Shown here piece after piece: positions 6,444-15,240 of a stretch of 25,040 nt of DNA. This DNA comes from J051 sp040289295 (GTDB lineage Bacteria > Armatimonadota > Fimbriimonadia > Fimbriimonadales > ATM1), in the NCBI GenBank assembly GCA_040289295.1, contig PSLA01000028.1, positions 1 through 25,040 on the forward strand. Reading direction: 5' to 3'. The stretch's first letter is position 1; each line of letters begins with the position of its first letter. The notes beneath the pieces were generated by a model. It was given only the letters and a program-made list of their open reading frames with translations, was not told where the DNA came from and made no database searches. Both the position numbers and the translations under genes were made by a program.

Positions 6444-7778
6444 TTAGTAGAGCGCGGGCAGGAACTCGCATAGGAACGCCCGGGCGCTGGACGGACACGC
6501 GCGCACATCGCAGCCTGTCTCCTGGCGCACGTCGGCGATCGTCAGTTCATCCAGAAACACGCGCTCGTCCTTCAGCGCGATGTCCGGCACGAGCACGATA
6601 CCCGCGGGGCGCGCCTCCTTAAGGGAGCGGATCAAGTCCTCTCCCGTGATGAGACCGGCTATCGTGATACCCCGACCGAAGAAGTCGTTCGGCACCACGA
6701 CAACCTTTACGTCTGCCCCCGTCCCCTCCGCCAAGCGCAACGCGAACTGCTCGATCACCTTGGATGGCAATGGAGCAGTAACCAGGTTCAGCGCGCCGGT
6801 AGCAAGCTTATCAACCGCGAGCGTCTGAAATCCGAGCTCCGCCTGATCAAGAAACATGCGGCAGGTCCCAACTCCATCCTCGAATTGTGGAAACCCCTCG
6901 TACCATTCGGTCGGCGGGATTGCCGCACCCGCATAGAAGAACCACTCGTCGCTGGGAAACACGAACGACGTACCGAGCTTCGGCCTGAACTCGCGCCGCA
7001 GTGCATCCATTTGCCCTAAGAGCAGCCGGCTGTAATCCAAAGTCACCCTGCGAATAGGATATAATGTATTCCGAAACTTCGACAACCCTACGGGCACGAC
7101 CGCGACGCTCAGCAAGCCCGGGTGCAGGTCTGCCAACTCTCTCACAGTCCGGTCCAGCGATGGCCCGTCATTCAGCCCTGGGCAGACGACGACCTGCGCG
7201 TGCACCTGTATCCCAGCCTCAATTAACTCACATAGCCGTGGGAGAATCGGCTCCGGCCTAGCGCGCCCGAGCAGAAAGCCGCGCAAGCGAGGGTGCGTGC
7301 TATGCACACTCACATAGAGCGGCGAAAGACGCTGTTCCTTCGTGCGCTCGAACTCCTCTTCGCTCATGTTCGTCAGCGTTACGTAGTGCCCGTGGAGAAA
7401 ACTGAGCCGATAGTCGTCATCCATCAGATATAACGACTTGCGCATCCCCTTCGGCATCTGGTGGATAAAGCAGAACACGCACTTGTTGGCACAGGTGTGA
7501 ATGCCGTCGCCAAGCTCGAAGGCGAAACGGATGCCCAGTTCTTCGCCCCATGCGCGCTCGAGCGGGACCGTGACGTCCTCCTGGCCCCTCCGCAAAGTCA
7601 GTTCAAAGCGCTCCTCGCTTGAGTAGTATCGAAAGTCAACGAGGTCGCGCACGGGCACGCCGTCCACCTCGAGGATGACATCTCCGCCGCGCACACCTGC
7701 GATGGCAGCAGGCGAATCCGGCTCTACCGCCTCGACGGGCAGGCCGCCTAATTGGCTAAGTTGTTTGGTGGGACGCAT
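6444..7778 (-). CDS. DUF512 family protein with PDZ and radical-SAM-type domains
   Basis: This 444-aa protein matches the COG1625/TIGR03279 architecture. Residues 10-70 form an N-terminal PDZ domain (VEAVEPDSPAAIAGVRGGDVIL). A radical-SAM-type core follows with CANKCVFC (C96, C100, C103; CX3CX2C) for a [4Fe-4S] cluster. The C-terminal DUF512 region contains GTCRMF and FFGRGITIAGLITG. It is a predicted FeS oxidoreductase of unknown reaction, widespread in cyanobacteria and clostridia. The start is the ATG giving MRPTKQLSQLGG, just before the PDZ domain. No Shine-Dalgarno is visible, and translation may be coupled to the glycosidase gene, which ends 10 bp upstream. It is convergent with cdsA, 5 bp between stops. 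Confidence 0.9.
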   Translation of the reverse strand: MRPTKQLSQLGGLPVEAVEPDSPAAIAGVRGGDVILEVDGVPVRDLVDFRYYSSEERFELTLRRGQEDVTVPLERAWGEELGIRFAFELGDGIHTCANKCVFCFIHQMPKGMRKSLYLMDDDYRLSFLHGHYVTLTNMSEEEFERTKEQRLSPLYVSVHSTHPRLRGFLLGRARPEPILPRLCELIEAGIQVHAQVVVCPGLNDGPSLDRTVRELADLHPGLLSVAVVPVGLSKFRNTLYPIRRVTLDYSRLLLGQMDALRREFRPKLGTSFVFPSDEWFFYAGAAIPPTEWYEGFPQFEDGVGTCRMFLDQAELGFQTLAVDKLATGALNLVTAPLPSKVIEQFALRLAEGTGADVKVVVVPNDFFGRGITIAGLITGEDLIRSLKEARPAGIVLVPDIALKDERVFLDELTIADVRQETGCDVRACPSSARAFLCEFLPALY

Positions 7779-7788
7779 TGCGGCTGCG

Positions 7789-10437
7789 CTATTGTGTCAC
7801 GCTTACGCCGCTTGGCGTGGAAACGGTCATAACCCGCTCACCCCGCACCTGTTCCCAAGCGATGTCGACCTTCCCTAAAGGCGTGGGAACTTCGCCGCGC
7901 GCCCACTCAACACCAGATGCCGCTGATGGCGAGAAGCGGAACTCGCGCATCCCACGCGCAACTGGCTGCAACCCCAAAACGAGGCGAGAAAGAAAGTGCG
8001 CAGGTCCCGCGCTCCACGCATGGCAGTGGCTCCGCGTCCACCGACCGCCGGGCATGAAACCGGGCAGTAGTTCCCAACACGTCGTCGCGCCGCGCTCCAG
8101 CATCATTCCCCACGTCTCTCGAATCCGGTCGAAGATCAAGTCGTGCCTCCCCATCCGCTCAAGCGCCTCGAATGCGAAAAACAAGAAAAACGGCGTGCCA
8201 ACCTGCACGAATTCCGCCACGTCGTCGGCTTCGCTGCTGATGAGCGCCTCAACACGCCGAAGACGTGCCGACGGCACTAGCCCTGCAAGGTACAGCACCA
8301 CTTGAGTCTGTATGCTGAATGTATCGCTAAGCTTGCCGCTGTCGTGCTTCACGCAGTCGGCATAAGCGTGCCTCGCTTCGCACCACAGATGCCGGTTCAC
8401 CGCCTCCGTGAGACGAGCGCGGACCTGCTGGGCGCGCTGAGCGCCCCGTTCATCGCCTACCTCAGCGAGCAAGCTCGCGGTGGCGGCAAGCGCCATCGCC
8501 GCCCAGCCTTGGTTGTGGCTTACGACGCCGATACCGGGCTGGTCCATTTCTGACCACTCGCACAGGTTCCACGCCTCGATGCTAAACAGGCCCTGTTCGT
8601 CAAGGTGGACATCCAATGCGTCCATCTGTCGCTGCAGCGCCGGGGCGACCTCTTGAAGAAACTCGCGATCATCGGTCGCGTTGAAGTACTCCCAGCACCC
8701 GATCGCCCAAAGGAACGACCAGGCTGGGATCACCATCGACCAGCCACTTGGGACGTGACTCGCAACGAACTCTCCCTGCCGCAGGCTCTCCGCCGCGAGG
8801 AGCCAGCACCTGCGAGCGAGCGACCAATCGCCGAAAACAACAGCCAGCACGTGCGCTTCATTCCGGGCGTCGCCGACCCAGAAGGTTTGCTCGTAGGTGG
8901 GGCAATCCACGAAGCTGTCCTCTGCGCATAGCCGGGCAGTGCGGGCGCAGATCTCCCAAATGCGGTTCAGCAGCGGATCGGAGCACTCGAAGCGCGCCTC
9001 TTCGAGCGCTGCGGTGTGCTCGTAAACCCGGAAGTGCCGGACGGTGGCATTTCGCCCCTGGAGCGCGACGTACCGCGCCCCCCGCCGAATTGGGCTCCGG
9101 TGGCGGGTGATGCCCGCTGGATACTCGTGCTCGATCGTGTTCGACATTTCCCAGCAGAAGTCCGCTTCTCCCTCCTGGTATGCCTCGAAGCCGTTGAGCC
9201 GCAGGATTCCCGGTGCTGTAGCCTCAATCTCGTACTCCCAGAAGCCTACGGTCATGTTGCCGAGGTCGAGAACGACCTGCGTCTCGTCTGTACCGAGAGC
9301 CACCTCACATGGCCTTTGCATCTGAACTGGGGCGAGCCGCTTCGCGTATGCAGTCATCGGGAAGGGCGCCCCGCGCCTGAGGGGCGCGAGAATCTCCGAC
9401 CCGGCCACGTGGACCTCGCTGTGGTTGTGCCAGTCAGCGGGCGTCGCAAGTAGCAGCGGGGCGAGCTCGTCGTGGCTTTGGAAAGGGCCGGCGACAAGCA
9501 CCTTCGGTTCACCGTCAAACCGAAGGTCCGGCAGCGACGCGGTAAGGTGCCATTCGTGGAAGAACCCGCTGACGTCGAGGACGAGAAAGTTGTCCCCTGA
9601 TTGCGCCTCAGCCTCCAGGCCAATGCCGTTCTCGAATCGCGGGTTTCTGCTTGGAACCTCCTCCATGACCTTCCCGTTCAAGAAGCCCTTGGGGCGAACC
9701 CAGAACCATGCGCCCGGCAGGTCCAGGTGGAGGCGCTGAGCTTGTTTCACGTGAAACATCAGCCCGACCGCACCCCAAATCTGCCTTGGGGCTGCGGCCG
9801 TGTACCCCGGCAGCAGGACCTCACGCAGCGCGATGGACAGCACGGCGTTCGGCGGCTGCACGACCGCCGCCTCCGCGACGGCGACCGGTTCGAGAAGGCG
9901 GCTGACCTCCAGCCTAACGGGCGCACGCTCGGGGACGCGGCTGTCCGGTACAACCACGGCTCCGCACCACTGCTCAGGCTCGGCGGGCTGAACGAACTCC
10001 TGCCATCCCTGCTGGCAGGCGATGCGGAAGCGCCGCGTGCCGAAGCGCGCGTCTCTCCGGCACTGCCAGGAAGAGTCCGTCCGGGCGACGACCTCGCCAT
10101 CTACCACCACTTCCGCCCAGAGACCGGCGTTGGACTCGAGGTTCTGGAAGGTGGCGATGCCTGTGGCATGCACCAGCACCCGGACCTCGTTTCCACCCTT
10201 CCGCCATAGCGCGGAGAGGTCGTATTCGTCGAAGTATGCCCGGTCGGGGAAGGAACGGTTCGGGCCGTAACCGACCCAGGCTCCATTTACCCAAGCGTTG
10301 TACCGCGTGTCTGCTGAGACTCTGAGTACGACGCTCCGTGCCGGGGGGCCCTCGATGCACCGCCGGAACTCAACCCATTGATTCCACTCGCGCCGATCCG
10401 CGTCGCTCAGCCAAATCCACCCCGTCTTGCTCGGCAC
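7789..10437 (-). CDS. GH78-like alpha-L-rhamnosidase
   Basis: This 882-aa protein has the layout of family GH78: N-terminal beta-sandwich domains (SADTRYNAWVNGAWVGYGPNR, a lectin-like fold), then an (alpha/alpha)6 barrel with the motif DCPTYEQTFWVGDARNEA (D511, E516, D523, matching the acidic residues that hold and protonate the substrate). It also has GATTCWELLPG, near the expected general base, and SHCHAWSAGP followed by a C-terminal beta domain. GH78 enzymes release terminal L-rhamnose from plant or bacterial glycans. No signal peptide is seen, so it is probably cytoplasmic and would act on imported oligosaccharides or glycosides. It lies 10 bp upstream of the DUF512 gene. Codons for MFHVKQ (residues 227-232) contain a parS site. 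Confidence 0.85.
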   Translation of the reverse strand: MPSKTGWIWLSDADRREWNQWVEFRRCIEGPPARSVVLRVSADTRYNAWVNGAWVGYGPNRSFPDRAYFDEYDLSALWRKGGNEVRVLVHATGIATFQNLESNAGLWAEVVVDGEVVARTDSSWQCRRDARFGTRRFRIACQQGWQEFVQPAEPEQWCGAVVVPDSRVPERAPVRLEVSRLLEPVAVAEAAVVQPPNAVLSIALREVLLPGYTAAAPRQIWGAVGLMFHVKQAQRLHLDLPGAWFWVRPKGFLNGKVMEEVPSRNPRFENGIGLEAEAQSGDNFLVLDVSGFFHEWHLTASLPDLRFDGEPKVLVAGPFQSHDELAPLLLATPADWHNHSEVHVAGSEILAPLRRGAPFPMTAYAKRLAPVQMQRPCEVALGTDETQVVLDLGNMTVGFWEYEIEATAPGILRLNGFEAYQEGEADFCWEMSNTIEHEYPAGITRHRSPIRRGARYVALQGRNATVRHFRVYEHTAALEEARFECSDPLLNRIWEICARTARLCAEDSFVDCPTYEQTFWVGDARNEAHVLAVVFGDWSLARRCWLLAAESLRQGEFVASHVPSGWSMVIPAWSFLWAIGCWEYFNATDDREFLQEVAPALQRQMDALDVHLDEQGLFSIEAWNLCEWSEMDQPGIGVVSHNQGWAAMALAATASLLAEVGDERGAQRAQQVRARLTEAVNRHLWCEARHAYADCVKHDSGKLSDTFSIQTQVVLYLAGLVPSARLRRVEALISSEADDVAEFVQVGTPFFLFFAFEALERMGRHDLIFDRIRETWGMMLERGATTCWELLPGFMPGGRWTRSHCHAWSAGPAHFLSRLVLGLQPVARGMREFRFSPSAASGVEWARGEVPTPLGKVDIAWEQVRGERVMTVSTPSGVSVTQ
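9743..9758. promoter_or_regulatory. parS: parS centromere-like site (ParB binding)
   Basis: TGTTTCACGTGAAACA is a perfect 16-bp palindrome and an exact match to the broadly conserved bacterial parS consensus TGTTNCACGTGAAACA. ParB loads here as a CTP-dependent clamp and spreads, helping ParA and SMC segregate the origin region. It lies within the GH78-like gene, where it encodes FHVKQ, a peptide typical of intragenic parS sites. It is the only full match I found in the window. No parA or parB gene is present here. Confidence 0.9.
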
Positions 10438-10477
10438 GGGCGCAGGTTACACCGAAGGGGCGGTATCCTGCAGAGCC

Positions 10478-11473
10478 GTGGAGCCGATCGTGCAGGTTCG
10501 AAACCTAACGAAGCGCTTTCGGGTAGTCGAGAAGCCACCGGGAGTACTCGGGGCGTTCCGCTCCCTTTTCAAGAGACGGTACCGGGAGATCACCGCCGTG
10601 GATGATGTGACGTTCGACATCTTCCCCGGCGAGAGGGTTGGCTTTCTTGGGCCGAATGGCGCCGGCAAGACTACCACACTCAAGATGCTCAGCGGCATCC
10701 TCTACCCGACCTCCGGCGAGTCGACGGTTCTGGGCTTCAACCCCACAGACCGCAGGCACGCCATGCTGAAGCAGCTCGCCCTCGTCATGGGCAACAAGAT
10801 GCAGTTGTGGTGGGACCTGCCCGCTTGGGATGGCTTCCTCGTGCTGAAGGAGGTTTACGACGTGCCGGACGCTGAGTTTCGGCGTAGAGTTGATGGTTTG
10901 GTCGAGGCCCTCGACCTCGCGGAGAAGGTGAACACGCAGGTGCGGCGACTGAGCCTCGGCGAGCGGATGAAGTGCGAGTTGCTAGCCTCCCTGCTTCACG
11001 ACCCGAGCCTGGTGTTCCTGGACGAGCCGACGCTCGGGCTTGATGTGGTCTCCCAAAAGCGAATTCGAGAATTTCTGCGTGAATACAACGACGAAAGCGG
11101 TGCGACTTTGCTACTCACGAGTCACTACATGCAAGACGTGGCGGAGGTGTGCGAACGAGTAATCGTCATTGATCACGGAAAATTGGTGTTCGATGGGTCG
11201 CTCGGCGAGTTGGTGCGCAGGTTCAGTGCAACCAAGGTACTCAAGGCCGTGCTGAACCGACCTGTGCACGAAACCGATTTCACTCGCTACGGCACTGTAC
11301 TATCGTGTACAGAATACCAAGTGGTGCTCGAGATTGAGCGTGGGCAAGTAACCTCAGCGGCAGCGCATATCCTCGCAGACCAGCCGGTCGAGGACTTGAC
11401 CGTGGAAGAGTTGAGCATTGACGAAATCATCCGCCGGCTCTTTGGCGGAAGCCTGCAGGCGCCAAATGGGTAG
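10478..11473 (+). CDS. ABC transporter ATP-binding protein (COG4586 type)
   Basis: This is a 331-aa ATPase. Walker A GPNGAGKT lies at residues 58-65, the signature LSLGERM about 95 residues later, and Walker B LVFLDEPTLGLD and the H-loop LLLTSHYMQDV follow. The N-terminal LTKRFRVVEKPPG...FKRRYREITAVDDV and ALVMGNKMQLWWDLPAWD segments are characteristic of COG4586, which normally works with two ABC-2 type permeases (COG4587 and COG3694). No such permease gene follows. The start is GTG 10478 (VEPIVQVRNL), where family homology begins; ATG 10427 would overlap the divergent glycosidase. Only 40 bp separate the two divergent starts. The substrate is unknown. Confidence 0.88.
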   Translation: MEPIVQVRNLTKRFRVVEKPPGVLGAFRSLFKRRYREITAVDDVTFDIFPGERVGFLGPNGAGKTTTLKMLSGILYPTSGESTVLGFNPTDRRHAMLKQLALVMGNKMQLWWDLPAWDGFLVLKEVYDVPDAEFRRRVDGLVEALDLAEKVNTQVRRLSLGERMKCELLASLLHDPSLVFLDEPTLGLDVVSQKRIREFLREYNDESGATLLLTSHYMQDVAEVCERVIVIDHGKLVFDGSLGELVRRFSATKVLKAVLNRPVHETDFTRYGTVLSCTEYQVVLEIERGQVTSAAAHILADQPVEDLTVEELSIDEIIRRLFGGSLQAPNG

Positions 11474-12222
11474 GGCATCAAAACCGCCGCGCCATGCCGG
11501 GCTCTTGCGCCGAGCGTTGGGGCTGCTTGACGTCGTCGGCGTGGGACGTGGCGCGATCATCGGCGCGGATCTGTTCGTCGTAACGGGCGTTGCGGCCGGT
11601 GTCGCCGGTTCTGCGATGCTTGTCGGCTTGGTTATCGCCGGCGCCGGCGCGAAGTATGAATACGCGAACCTCGTGTTGAACCCGTCGCTTGGTTTCGCGG
11701 CGGGCTGATGTTTGTAGCGAGCAAGCCCGCTGCGGTGGGGACCGTCGCGCTCGGATTCGGTGCTTATGCGGCGCGGTTGTTTCCATCGCTTGAGCCAAGG
11801 GCAACGGGCGTCGCCGCGGTCGCGCTGCCCGTCGGCGCGAATCTGCTCGGCATTCGCAAGGCGGCAGCGATGAACCTCGTCATAGTCGCCGTCACGTTGA
11901 GCGCGCTGCTGTACTTCATCGTCGCCCTCGTTCGCGCGTTCGAGTCACAACGCTTCTATTCTTTCCATAGACGGGGTATGCCCGCGTAACGACCCTTGGA
12001 GCGGAAGTGATAAGCCCCGATCGGAACATTCCTCGCGCGGTTATCTGGTCGGTAGGCATCGCGTCGCTGCTACACATTGCTGTTTGTGCAGTTGCGCTGG
12101 GAGCGACAAGCGCCGAGAAAATGGCGCGAACGGCCGCCCTCTCGGAGGAGATCACGGCGCCGCTGGTCGTTTCGGCGGTTGTAACGCTCGGCGGGGCCGC
12201 CCTGGCTTTGCGGCGGCGATAG
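11466..12222 (+). pseudogene. Decayed APC-superfamily amino-acid permease
   Basis: Three adjacent reading frames together read as an amino acid/polyamine/organocation permease. The first frame has ALGLLDVVGVGRGAIIGA and VVTGVAAGVAG, the TM1 glycine motif, then jumps to YEYANLVLNPSLGFAAG with about 25 residues missing. At about 11706 one base is lost (TGG ATG became TG ATG) and the next frame continues MFVASKPAAVGTVALGFGAY. Between about 11935 and 11950 the frame shifts again. It then reads TTLLFFP, a TAG stop at 11968-11970 where family members have tyrosine, and TGYARVTTLGAEVISPDRNIPRAV. The sequence ends after SAVVTLGGAALALRRR, about half the usual 450-500 residues. The 5' end overlaps the ABC gene by 8 bp. 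Confidence 0.85.
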
Positions 12223-12298
12223 TGTACTTTTGTCGCAGTGCCTAACGGGAGCACTCTGCAGGGAGCTGGATGTTTCAGCCCCTCGCCGGTACTAACGG

Positions 12299-12529
12299 TC
12301 AGGAGGAGGCGTTCAACGGTCGAGTCCGGTGGAGCGCCTGCATCGCCAGTTCTCGGCGCGCGGGCATCAGCTCGATGAGAGCGTCGAGCACGTTCTCCCA
12401 GGTCTCTGTGGTGGTCTTTCCTTGTGCTATCGCGCCGAGGATTTCGGGAATAGTGGCGATCCAAAAGCCGTCCTCACCGCACTCGATGATATTGGTCAGA
12501 TCTTCAAGGCACATGGCCGTAAATGACAC
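12299..12529 (-). CDS. HicB-like (UPF0150) protein without HicA partner
   Basis: This 76-aa protein reads MSFTAM...IIECGEDGFWIATIPEILGAIAQGKTTTETWENVLDALIEL, the partial-RNase-H fold of HicB antitoxins (E.GEDGW.VA..PEL.G...QG.T..EA..N...AIEL). It stops soon after this domain with no ribbon-helix-helix DNA-binding tail. HicB proteins neutralise the HicA mRNA interferase, which is usually encoded directly beside them. No HicA-like frame lies on either side: valS is divergent upstream and the permease remnant lies downstream. It is therefore a solitary member or a remnant. The start is GTG 12529, placing MSFTA as in the family; no clear Shine-Dalgarno is seen. Confidence 0.7.
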   Translation of the reverse strand: MSFTAMCLEDLTNIIECGEDGFWIATIPEILGAIAQGKTTTETWENVLDALIELMPARRELAMQALHRTRPLNASS

Positions 12530-12552
12530 ACAACGCTCGGCACTGTGACGGC

Positions 12553-12582
12553 TTGGCGAGCCTCCCGCACAAGAGGTACAAT
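12553..12582 (+). promoter_or_regulatory. Probable valS promoter
   Basis: TTGGCG (12553-12558) and TACAAT (12577-12582) are separated by 18 bp, matching the -35 at four and the -10 at five positions. Transcription would start near 12589, leaving a leader of about 27 nt that contains AGGAAAGGA. That leader is too short for a T-box. Confidence 0.55.
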
Positions 12583-12615
12583 CGGCGTCACTTTCGAGAC
12601 AGGAAAGGACGGACG

Positions 12616-15240
12616 ATGAACGAGCCTACGCTGAGCACAAGGTACGACCCCACCGAGGTCGAAGAGCGCTGGTACCAAAAGTGGCAGAGCGCTGGGCTGT
12701 TCCAGCCCGAGCACCGACCGAGCGAGCGCCGCTACTGTATCACCATCCCCCCGCCGAACGTAACCGGCAGCCTGCACATGGGGCACGCGCTTTGCTACAC
12801 CATCCAGGACATTCTCGGCAGATGGAAGCGGATGCAAGGGTTCGAGACGCTCGTCCTGCCGGGCACTGACCACGCGGGCATCGCGACGCAAAAGGTCGTT
12901 GAATCGCAGCTTCGAGAAGAGGGACTGACGCGGCACGACCTTGGCAGAGAGAAGTTCGTGGAGCGGGTCTGGCAGTGGAAAGAGGAATCCGGCGGCATGA
13001 TCCTGAAGCAGTTCAAGCGCCTCGGGTTCGCCTTCGACTGGTCCCGGGAGCGCTTCACCATGGATCCGCACTACCACGATGCCGTTTTGCGGGTCTTTAT
13101 CGACTGGTATGAGCGCGGCCTGATCTATCGAGGGAAGCGTGTTATCAACTGGGATCCGGGGCTGCGCACGAGCGTGAGCGACATCGAAGTCTCGGATGAA
13201 GTGCGCACGGGGAAACTGTATCACATCCGCTATCCATTCGTCGATGGCGAGGGCTACATTGTGGTGGCGACGACGAGGCCAGAGACAATGCTTGCGGACG
13301 TTGCAGTTGCTGTGCATCCCAGCGACAAGCGATATCGAGGTATGGCGGGCAGGCGCGTCCATCTGCCTTTGACCGGGCGTACGATTCCGGTCATCGAAGA
13401 CGAGTATCCGGATCCCGAATTTGGTTCCGGGGCTGTAAAGATCACGCCCGCGCATGACGCGAATGACTTCGAGGTCGGCGTGCGCATGGGGCTCGACTTT
13501 AACGACCCTGAGCAGGTTCCAGTTTGCATAGATGAGGAGGCTCGGGTTGTGGCGCCGGGGACGCCCTATCACGGCCTGGATCGATTCGAAGCTCGGAAGC
13601 ACATCGTCACCGACCTCGAGGCGAAAGGGCTCCTGGAAAGGATCGAAGAGCACGAGATCGCCTTCAAGATCGCTGATCGCAGCGGCGAGGTGGTTGAACC
13701 GTTGCTGAGCGAGCAGTGGTTTTGTTCGATGAGTTCGCTCGCCGCGCCGGCGATACAGGCGGTGAAGGACGGTAGGATTCGTTTCACGCCTTCCCGTTAC
13801 GCGGACGTCTACCTGGAGTGGATGGAGAACATTCGCGACTGGTGCCTCAGCCGCCAACTGTGGTGGGGGCATCGCATTCCGATTTACTACACGGAAGATG
13901 GAACCGCGTTCGCAGCTATGAGCGAGAAGGAAGCACGAGAGAACGCTGGCGGCGCCGCTGTAACACAAGATCCCGACGTTCTCGACACGTGGTTCTCCTC
14001 GGCGCTCTGGCCGTTTGCGACGCTCGGCTGGCCGCACTACACCGAGGACCTTCAGCGCTTCTATCCGACCGACGTGCTCGTAACGGCGCGCGACATCATC
14101 TACCTGTGGGTTGCCCGGATGATCATGGGCGGCCTGGATCAGATGAAGGAGATTCCGTTCCGCGACGTGTACGTGTACGCGACCGTTCTCACGGAAGACG
14201 GCAAGCGTATGAGCAAGTCGCTGGGCACAGGCGTTGACCCGTTGGAATACATCAACCGCTTCGGAGCGGATGCGATGAGGTTTAGCCTTTTGGTACAGAC
14301 CGGTATGAACCAAGAGATTCGCTTCGGCGAGAGGCCGATCCAGGAGGCGAGGAACTTTTGCAACAAGATTTGGAACGCTGCGCGCTTTGCGCTGATGCAT
14401 ATTGGCCACAGACAGGTGGAGGCGCCGCCGCGGTCGGCGCTTGCAATCGAGGACTGCTGGATCCTCGATCGGCTGAATGAGACTATAGAGATGGTCAGCA
14501 GCGCGCTCGAGCGGTACCACATGATGGACGCAACGAAGCGTCTTTACGACTTCTTCTGGTCTGAGTTCTGCGACTGGTACATCGAAGCGAGCAAGCGGAG
14601 GCTGGACGGCGCGATGGCGGACGTTCCGCGTTGGGTTCTGGCGACGTGCCTCGACCGTTTCTGCCGACTGATGCACCCTTTCATGCCGCATATCACAGAA
14701 GAGGTTTGGCACCGGCTGCCAGGCGTCGGCTCCGACCAGTTCCTCGATTACAGCGACTGGCCTTCTCCAGTTGAGGACTGGGTGGACGCGGAGGCGCGCA
14801 AGACGTTCGCGACGTTGCAGGAGGTCGTCAGGGCGGCGCGGAACCTGCGCCAGGAATTTGGAATTAACCCGAAAGAGATGCTACCCACCCTATTTACGCA
14901 GGGGCTCGTCGCGGGGTCTGAGGACCTCGTCGCTTCGCTCGCGCGGTTCGAGCGTATCGCTGCGGGCGTGCCGTCGACGCCGCACATCTCGGCCGTTGCG
15001 CTTGGCGTTGACCTTCACCTCCCGGTCGAGGGGCTGATTGACGTGCAGGCGGAAGCCAAGCGCCTGTCCGCGCAGCTGGAGAAACGGCGCAGGGAATTGC
15101 ATCAGCTGTCGGAACGCCTCGCGAATCCGATGTTCCTCGAGCGGGCGAAACCGGAGGTGGTGGCGGCGGACCGAGCGGCTGCGGAGCAGCTGCGCTCGGA
15201 AGTGCGGCGGCTCGAGGAGCGCTTGGAACAGTTGCAGTGA
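12616..15240 (+). CDS. valS: Valyl-tRNA synthetase
   Basis: This is an 874-aa class I aminoacyl-tRNA synthetase charging tRNA-Val. The HIGH motif is HMGH at residues 54-57 in PPPNVTGSLHMGHAL, and KMSKS appears as KRMSKS at about residue 530 (EDGKRMSKSLGTGVDPL). Between them is the CP1 editing domain with VVATTRPETMLADVAVAVHP and ITPAHDANDFEVG, and the WCLSRQLWWGHRIP segment typical of ValRS. The anticodon-binding domain contains WDYxEASK-like CDWYIEASKRR. The protein ends in an Arg/Glu-rich coiled coil typical of bacterial ValRS. ATG 12616 is chosen because AGGAAAGGA precedes it and MNEPTLSTRYDPTEVEERWYQ matches family starts. The next gene's GTG overlaps the TGA stop. Confidence 0.98.
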   Translation: MNEPTLSTRYDPTEVEERWYQKWQSAGLFQPEHRPSERRYCITIPPPNVTGSLHMGHALCYTIQDILGRWKRMQGFETLVLPGTDHAGIATQKVVESQLREEGLTRHDLGREKFVERVWQWKEESGGMILKQFKRLGFAFDWSRERFTMDPHYHDAVLRVFIDWYERGLIYRGKRVINWDPGLRTSVSDIEVSDEVRTGKLYHIRYPFVDGEGYIVVATTRPETMLADVAVAVHPSDKRYRGMAGRRVHLPLTGRTIPVIEDEYPDPEFGSGAVKITPAHDANDFEVGVRMGLDFNDPEQVPVCIDEEARVVAPGTPYHGLDRFEARKHIVTDLEAKGLLERIEEHEIAFKIADRSGEVVEPLLSEQWFCSMSSLAAPAIQAVKDGRIRFTPSRYADVYLEWMENIRDWCLSRQLWWGHRIPIYYTEDGTAFAAMSEKEARENAGGAAVTQDPDVLDTWFSSALWPFATLGWPHYTEDLQRFYPTDVLVTARDIIYLWVARMIMGGLDQMKEIPFRDVYVYATVLTEDGKRMSKSLGTGVDPLEYINRFGADAMRFSLLVQTGMNQEIRFGERPIQEARNFCNKIWNAARFALMHIGHRQVEAPPRSALAIEDCWILDRLNETIEMVSSALERYHMMDATKRLYDFFWSEFCDWYIEASKRRLDGAMADVPRWVLATCLDRFCRLMHPFMPHITEEVWHRLPGVGSDQFLDYSDWPSPVEDWVDAEARKTFATLQEVVRAARNLRQEFGINPKEMLPTLFTQGLVAGSEDLVASLARFERIAAGVPSTPHISAVALGVDLHLPVEGLIDVQAEAKRLSAQLEKRRRELHQLSERLANPMFLERAKPEVVAADRAAAEQLRSEVRRLEERLEQLQ

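Noticed and set aside
11418..12222. Three small separate hypothetical genes after the ABC ATPase
   Set aside because: Read together across frames they follow the APC permease family in order, so they are pieces of one broken gene.
12223..12298. HicA toxin gene next to the HicB-like gene
   Set aside because: The 76 bp between the permease remnant and the HicB-like stop have no room for a 60-aa HicA, and the other side is the valS promoter.
12583..12615. T-box riboswitch before valS
   Set aside because: The predicted leader is about 27 nt, far too short for a T-box, and no conserved T-box core sequence is present.
12496..14712. Very long open frame (738 codons) on the minus strand opposite valS
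   Set aside because: It is the antisense of a clear ValRS gene, has no domain pattern, and such frames are expected opposite GC-rich codon-biased genes.
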